The position numbers and the translations under genes are program-made. From assembly GCA_041608535.1 (NCBI GenBank), contig JBFISM010000048.1:1-22998 (forward strand): DNA of 22,998 nt, written 5' to 3'. Below the pieces are notes generated by a model. It saw only the letters and a program-made list of their open reading frames with translations, was not told the DNA's origin and searched no databases. How positions within the stretch are numbered: position 1 is the first letter of the stretch; each line of letters starts with the position of its first letter. Source of the stretch: JBFISM01 sp041608535 (GTDB taxonomy: Bacteria > Actinomycetota > Acidimicrobiia > Spongiisociales > UBA5794). Positions 14,761 through 22,998 of this stretch are shown one piece after another.

Positions 14761-15585
14761 TCAGTTGATTCTGCTGCGGAGATTGCTGTTCTCGAGGACC
14801 GTGGCCGTGATTTCCTCGATCGACAGCGTCGTGGTGTCCGTATACGGGATGTTGAGCTGGCGGTAGAGCCGCTCGGCTCGAGACACCTCTTCGGTGCAGC
14901 GGGGCAGTGATGCGTACGAGCTGTCCGGGCGGCGTTTCTGCCGGATCTGATGGAGCCGCACCGGGTCGATCGTCAGACCGAAGATACGCCCCTGGTGAGG
15001 ACGGAGCACGGCTGGGAGCTCCATCTGGTCCAGATCGTCCATCGTCAGCGGATAGTTGGAAGCCTTGACCCCGTAGTGCATCGAGAGGAAGAGACACGAT
15101 GGGGTCTTCCCGACCCGGGAGACACCGACGAGGATGAGATCGGCCTCGTCGTAGAGCTTCGTTCCGAGTCCGTCGTCGGTCGCCAGTGAGAAGTCGACGG
15201 CGTCGAGCCGGGTTTGATACTTCCCGAGGTCGCGTATCCCGTGATAGGCGCCCACGGCCCGCGATGGCTCCATACCGAGTTCGTTCGACAGCTCGGAGAT
15301 GAACCCGTCGAACAGCGACAACACGAGCGCATCTGCCGTGCGCAACAGCGCCCTCCACGCATCGTTCGTGATCGTCGAGCAGACGATGGCGCGAGCTCCG
15401 GCGGCGGCCACGCTGTTGATCTCGGCCAGCAGTATGTCGAGCTTCTGTTCGTTGTCGGTGAAGGGCCGCAGGATGTACGTGGCGTCGACCTCGTCGAAGC
15501 GGGAGATCAGGCTGTGAGCGAACGCCTCCGCGGTGACCCCGGTGTGGTCGGACACGCAGAAGACGGTCCGGGCGATCCGGACCAC
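14761..15585 (-). CDS. ppsR: PEP synthase regulatory protein (DUF299 kinase/phosphorylase)
   Basis: Bifunctional regulator of 274 residues that inactivates PEP synthase by ADP-dependent threonine phosphorylation and reactivates it by phosphate-dependent dephosphorylation. Family blocks seen: VSDHTGVTAE (residues 11-20, usually SDGTGxTAE), ILRPFTDN, VDFSLATDDG (130-139), the P-loop VGVSRVGKTPSCLFLS (153-168), NYPL, GLTIDPVRLHQIRQKR (203-218) and IPYTDTTTLSIEEI. The P-loop departs from the common GVSRTSKTPxS. The gene starts with GTG 15585, one base after the stop of the PEP synthase gene, so translation is probably coupled. The neighbour is a PEP synthase rather than a pyruvate phosphate dikinase, which decides the name. 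Confidence 0.92.
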   Translation of the reverse strand: MVRIARTVFCVSDHTGVTAEAFAHSLISRFDEVDATYILRPFTDNEQKLDILLAEINSVAAAGARAIVCSTITNDAWRALLRTADALVLSLFDGFISELSNELGMEPSRAVGAYHGIRDLGKYQTRLDAVDFSLATDDGLGTKLYDEADLILVGVSRVGKTPSCLFLSMHYGVKASNYPLTMDDLDQMELPAVLRPHQGRIFGLTIDPVRLHQIRQKRRPDSSYASLPRCTEEVSRAERLYRQLNIPYTDTTTLSIEEITATVLENSNLRSRIN

Positions 15586-15586
15586 G

Positions 15587-17956
<2,370 letters not shown>

Positions 17957-18240
17957 GGAATACCCCTCGCTCTGCTGCCCTGGCAGCGGGATCGTACCAC
18001 TGCCGGGTTCCGTGGTGGCAGGGTCTTTGGCATCCATCCGGCCGAGACAGGACCTCAGAACAACGGCCGGTATGGGTCCAGCGGATGCATCAGCGGCGCT
18101 TGGGTCGGACGACTCATTTTGGCCGAACGGCTGATTTGGGTCTCCCGGTCGCACAGCCCGTCGCTACTGTGACGGAGGTTCGCAAATCCGGGCCGTGGTG
18201 GAACCGAAATCACGCAGGCAGTCTCGTAGGGGGACTACAC
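17957..18240. promoter_or_regulatory. Divergent promoter region of ppsA and the coiled-coil gene
   Basis: On the minus strand, GAGGGG (complement of 17963-17968) is the ppsA ribosome site. A GCTGCC/GGCAGC palindrome at 17974-17987 lies in the presumed leader. TGGTACGAT (complement of 17991-17999) could be an extended -10 box; no clear -35 box goes with it. For the plus strand I see only the ribosome site GGGGGA just before 18241. The remaining 200 bases hold no gene I can support. Confidence 0.35.
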
Positions 18241-18822
18241 GTGGCCATCGATCGACAACAAGATCTGCTCTGGGCAGAAGTCGCCAAAGCGAAACAGCGC
18301 ATGCAGGACGAGCTGCTCGCCGAAGCGGCTCGCCAAAAGCGCGAGGAGTTCGAACGCGAGGAGCGGGAACGGCTCGCCAAGCTCAAGCAGCGCCTCACCA
18401 CGTCCGGCGTGCCGCTGGACGATGCCGACTTCATGCCGGACAACTCCAAGGCAACGCTGCGTGCGTTCCTCGACGCGGCGAGTCAGGCCAAGCTGCGGCC
18501 CCCAAAGGCAACCGTCAGACGGGCGGTGGACCGCGGGTTCCTTCGCCGCCGCATCCTGGGTGCGGGCCCGGGGATGGACGAGCGGGAGAAGACCGTGCTC
18601 GGCTGGTCATTCGTCTTCTCGTCAGGCCGCTACGACGGCTGGAACGAGAAAGGCACCATCGTCGTGACCCCGGGAGGCGTCCTGTTCATGGACGACGACT
18701 CCGCAACCAAGCTCCACGACTGGGATCTCGCGAGGTTTCGAGCGTCCATCGTCACCTTGCTGGCCGAGCTCGACGTCAAGCCACCCGCATTCCGAGCCGA
18801 GTCGCCGACTGCAGAGGACTAG
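18241..18822 (+). CDS. Unknown protein with N-terminal coiled coil
   Basis: Protein of 193 residues that I do not recognise. Residues about 8-52 are a very charged helix (KAKQRMQDELLAEAARQKR and on to LAKLKQRL), probably a coiled coil. The remainder has a basic patch (TVRRAVDRGFLRRR) and a compact domain with WSFVFSSGRYDGWNEKG and VTPGGVLFMDDD. No signal or membrane segment is seen. GTG 18241 is preferred: GGGGGA lies 6 bases upstream, and the open frame before it reads as random sequence from an ATG at 18085. It is divergent from ppsA and convergent with the short-chain dehydrogenase gene. A structural or adaptor role would fit, but there is no direct evidence. Confidence 0.7.
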   Translation: MAIDRQQDLLWAEVAKAKQRMQDELLAEAARQKREEFEREERERLAKLKQRLTTSGVPLDDADFMPDNSKATLRAFLDAASQAKLRPPKATVRRAVDRGFLRRRILGAGPGMDEREKTVLGWSFVFSSGRYDGWNEKGTIVVTPGGVLFMDDDSATKLHDWDLARFRASIVTLLAELDVKPPAFRAESPTAED

Positions 18823-18840
18823 TTCGCGGTCACACGTGCT

Positions 18841-18856
18841 TGGCGGCGCCCCGCCA
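18841..18856. terminator. Short hairpin between convergent genes
   Basis: TGGCGG and CCGCCA form a perfect 6-base stem with a 4-base loop in the 66-base gap between two convergent genes. There is no T-tract, so a terminator role is only suggested by position. Confidence 0.3.
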
Positions 18857-18888
18857 CGGATCCAGGTCCGAGCGGATTGAGCGTGCGC

Positions 18889-19869
18889 TCACGAATCTGG
18901 CGGTGTGGAAAGTCCTGCTGCCGCGGCGACGTGGTCCCACAACCGGTTGCGTCGCTCCGGCGTGTCGGTGTCTCGGGTGCGCCCCACCTTGTGGATGTTG
19001 CGGACCCTCCGATCGAGCCACAGTTTGCCGTTGGTGGCGAGCGGTTCGGTGTCGTCCATCGCCAGCCAGGCCATGGTGTCGGCGCCCTCCTCTGGTGAGC
19101 GCAGGAAGGGCCCGACGATCTTGCGAAACGTGGGCAACGAGGCGGCAACCCCGGGAGTGTCCGCCCAGCCCGGATGGGCGCTGTGAAAGCGGACATCGGG
19201 GGTGGCGTGGCGCTCGGCCCACATCTCCGTGAGCGTCACCTGGGCTCGCTTGGCTCTGGCGTACTGCTCGGCGCCCTTGTAGTCGCGCTCGCTCATCTCG
19301 AGATTGCGCACGGTCAGGCCCTGGGTGTACATCCCCCCGGACGTCATGGTGAGCACGCGACCCGGGATGCCCTGCTCGAGCGCCGGCAACAGAAGGCTGG
19401 TCATCAGGAAGGGTCCGTAGACCTGGCTGGCCACGGTCTGCTCGTGGCCGGCAGAGTTGGTCTCGTGTTCGGCGGTGAGGGCTCCGGCGTTGTGAACCAC
19501 GACGTCCAGCTCCGAGTGTGTGGCGAGCACCTCGTCGCAGGCTGTTCGAACCTGGTCGAGTTCGCCCATGTCCGCCAGCACGGACGCAAACGAGCCGACG
19601 GGAGAGAGCTCCTCCGCGACGACTCGTGCGGTCTTCTCCGGGCTCCGGCCCACAACGATGACATGAGCGCCGCAACGACCGAGGATCTTGGCCAGCGCCA
19701 AACCGAGACCCGAGGTCGCACCGGTGACGAGCATCGTTCGACCCGAGACGTCGTAGTCGCCGAGAGGGCGCCACTCATCGAGACGGCTGCGCACTGCGTA
19801 GCCGATGTTGGTGAAGCTGGTCACCACCGGTGCTTCGATCGCGCTGTCGATGACATCGGCGATTGGCAT
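18889..19869 (-). CDS. Short-chain dehydrogenase/reductase, DHRS12-like
   Basis: NAD(P)-dependent oxidoreductase of 326 residues. After about 40 extra residues comes the Rossmann fold: MLVTGATSGLGLALA (residues 46-60) for the cofactor, VVHNAGAL (124-131), TMTSGGMYTQGL with the catalytic serine near 177, and YARAKRAQ with Tyr203 and Lys207. The SGGMYTQGL block, the HPGWADTPGV loop and the LRSPEEGADTMAWLA stretch are shared with DHRS12-type enzymes, whose substrates are poorly known (lipid or retinoid-like carbonyls are guesses). The 40-residue lead is also usual in that group. It lies 28 bases downstream of aceE on the same strand and may be co-transcribed, though no metabolic link is obvious. 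Confidence 0.9.
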   Translation of the reverse strand: MPIADVIDSAIEAPVVTSFTNIGYAVRSRLDEWRPLGDYDVSGRTMLVTGATSGLGLALAKILGRCGAHVIVVGRSPEKTARVVAEELSPVGSFASVLADMGELDQVRTACDEVLATHSELDVVVHNAGALTAEHETNSAGHEQTVASQVYGPFLMTSLLLPALEQGIPGRVLTMTSGGMYTQGLTVRNLEMSERDYKGAEQYARAKRAQVTLTEMWAERHATPDVRFHSAHPGWADTPGVAASLPTFRKIVGPFLRSPEEGADTMAWLAMDDTEPLATNGKLWLDRRVRNIHKVGRTRDTDTPERRNRLWDHVAAAAGLSTPPDS

Positions 19870-19897
19870 GAGGGAGAGTGTGGTGCGGCCCGTCGTG

Positions 19898-22591
<2,694 letters not shown>

Positions 22592-22998
22592 CGACTACCT
22601 CATTCTCCGTGCTCGGTCGTACCAGCAGGATAATGCGCCCTCGCGAAAGAGGAACCTGCGCTCACCGGCTCTTTTGCACTGGAGGCGCGGGGGAGCAGGG
22701 GTGAGGGGGGAATGGGAAGCCCCTTCGGATGCTCTAACCGTGACCCAATCATCCTTGCCAGTCATCCTTGGGCAGAACCGTGCCCCCCTACCTCCGAGCC
22801 CTTTCGGGCTCGCAGGGACCTTCCCCCCGATGGGGGGGCGGATGTTGGCGAAGCAACGTATCGGCAGTGAGAGAGGGGGCGCTACCCGAGGCCCGGGGAG
22901 CTTTTTGTGCCCGGTAGCGACTGCGTCAGCGAGGGGTCCCTCGTAAACGTGCGCCGCTTTCGCTCGCACCCGGAGGGTGCGGCGGTTGTCTCACCGAT
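22592..22998. repeat. Palindrome-rich intergenic region upstream of aceE, repeat-like
   Basis: No convincing gene is seen in these 407 bases. From 22770 on, short stems follow one another: GGGCA/TGCCC (22770-22785), CGAGCCC/GGGCTCG (22795-22812), six C against six G around GAT (22823-22837), CGCTACC/GGTAGCG (22880-22919), CGAGG/CCTCG (22930-22943) and CGCACCC/GGGTGCG (22965-22981). A 9-base direct repeat TCATCCTTG occurs at 22749-22757 and 22762-22770. G and C runs are frequent. This resembles dispersed intergenic palindromic repeats; copies elsewhere cannot be checked here. The aceE promoter should lie in it or between it and the gene. Confidence 0.55.

Noticed and set aside
17957..18154. 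N-terminal extension of PEP synthase from an ATG at 18154
   Set aside because: The added 66 residues are not family-like, whereas GTG 17956 has a good ribosome site and directly precedes the conserved start.
22885..22906. CCCG/CGGG stem followed by TTTTT as a rho-independent terminator
   Set aside because: The stem is only four pairs and the larger CGCTACC/GGTAGCG pairing competes with it; it lies upstream of aceE rather than after a visible gene.
22595..22969. Open frames on both strands in the region upstream of aceE
   Set aside because: The translations come from palindromes and G/C runs, look compositionally odd and overlap each other; a repeat explains them better.

Overview
The window is GC-rich, tightly packed bacterial DNA. 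Several junctions are ATGA/GTGA overlaps, GTG starts are frequent and TGA is a common stop. A FadE5-type acyl-CoA dehydrogenase, a homodimeric AceE-type pyruvate dehydrogenase E1 and a tandem pair of membrane-associated dynamin-like GTPases together suggest an actinobacterium, perhaps of the Acidimicrobiia, although no rRNA or marker gene is present to confirm this. I found no tRNA, rRNA, insertion sequence, prophage or CRISPR array. I recognise 16 coding genes (one cut by the left edge), plus one doubtful small ORF.

Left arm (1-7220). The end of a HAD hydrolase is followed by an 8-oxoguanine deaminase overlapping a MobA-like nucleotidyltransferase, which suggests purine and molybdenum-cofactor metabolism. 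Next come two overlapping paralogous genes that I read as divergent SGNH-like proteins. The first appears to carry a C-terminal lipoyl-like domain without its acceptor lysine; the second keeps candidate catalytic residues. A sulfotransferase faces them, then a DUF2461 gene overlaps a second, different sulfotransferase. This is the least explained part of the window and my best candidate for an undescribed system, possibly modification of a surface glycan or metabolite.

Middle (7251-10119). A TetR regulator is divergent from the acyl-CoA dehydrogenase gene. Between them lies an AT-rich inverted repeat that overlaps possible -10 boxes, so the regulator probably controls both genes. After the dehydrogenase gene there is a strong hairpin and about 200 bases of foldable DNA that may hold a small RNA or a 25-residue peptide gene on the minus strand.

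Minus-strand run (10120-17956). In transcription order: phosphoenolpyruvate synthase, its DUF299 regulatory kinase/phosphotransferase (1 base later), a zinc-ribbon protein of unknown function, a YdjA-like nitroreductase and two GTPases that overlap each other. Spacing suggests one or two operons. The synthase and its regulator set gluconeogenic flow from pyruvate to PEP.

Right arm (18241-22998). A small coiled-coil protein of unknown function lies on the plus strand. On the minus strand, aceE is followed by a DHRS12-like short-chain dehydrogenase. The last 407 bases, upstream of aceE, carry no convincing gene but are crowded with short perfect palindromes and G/C runs, which looks like a dispersed intergenic repeat.
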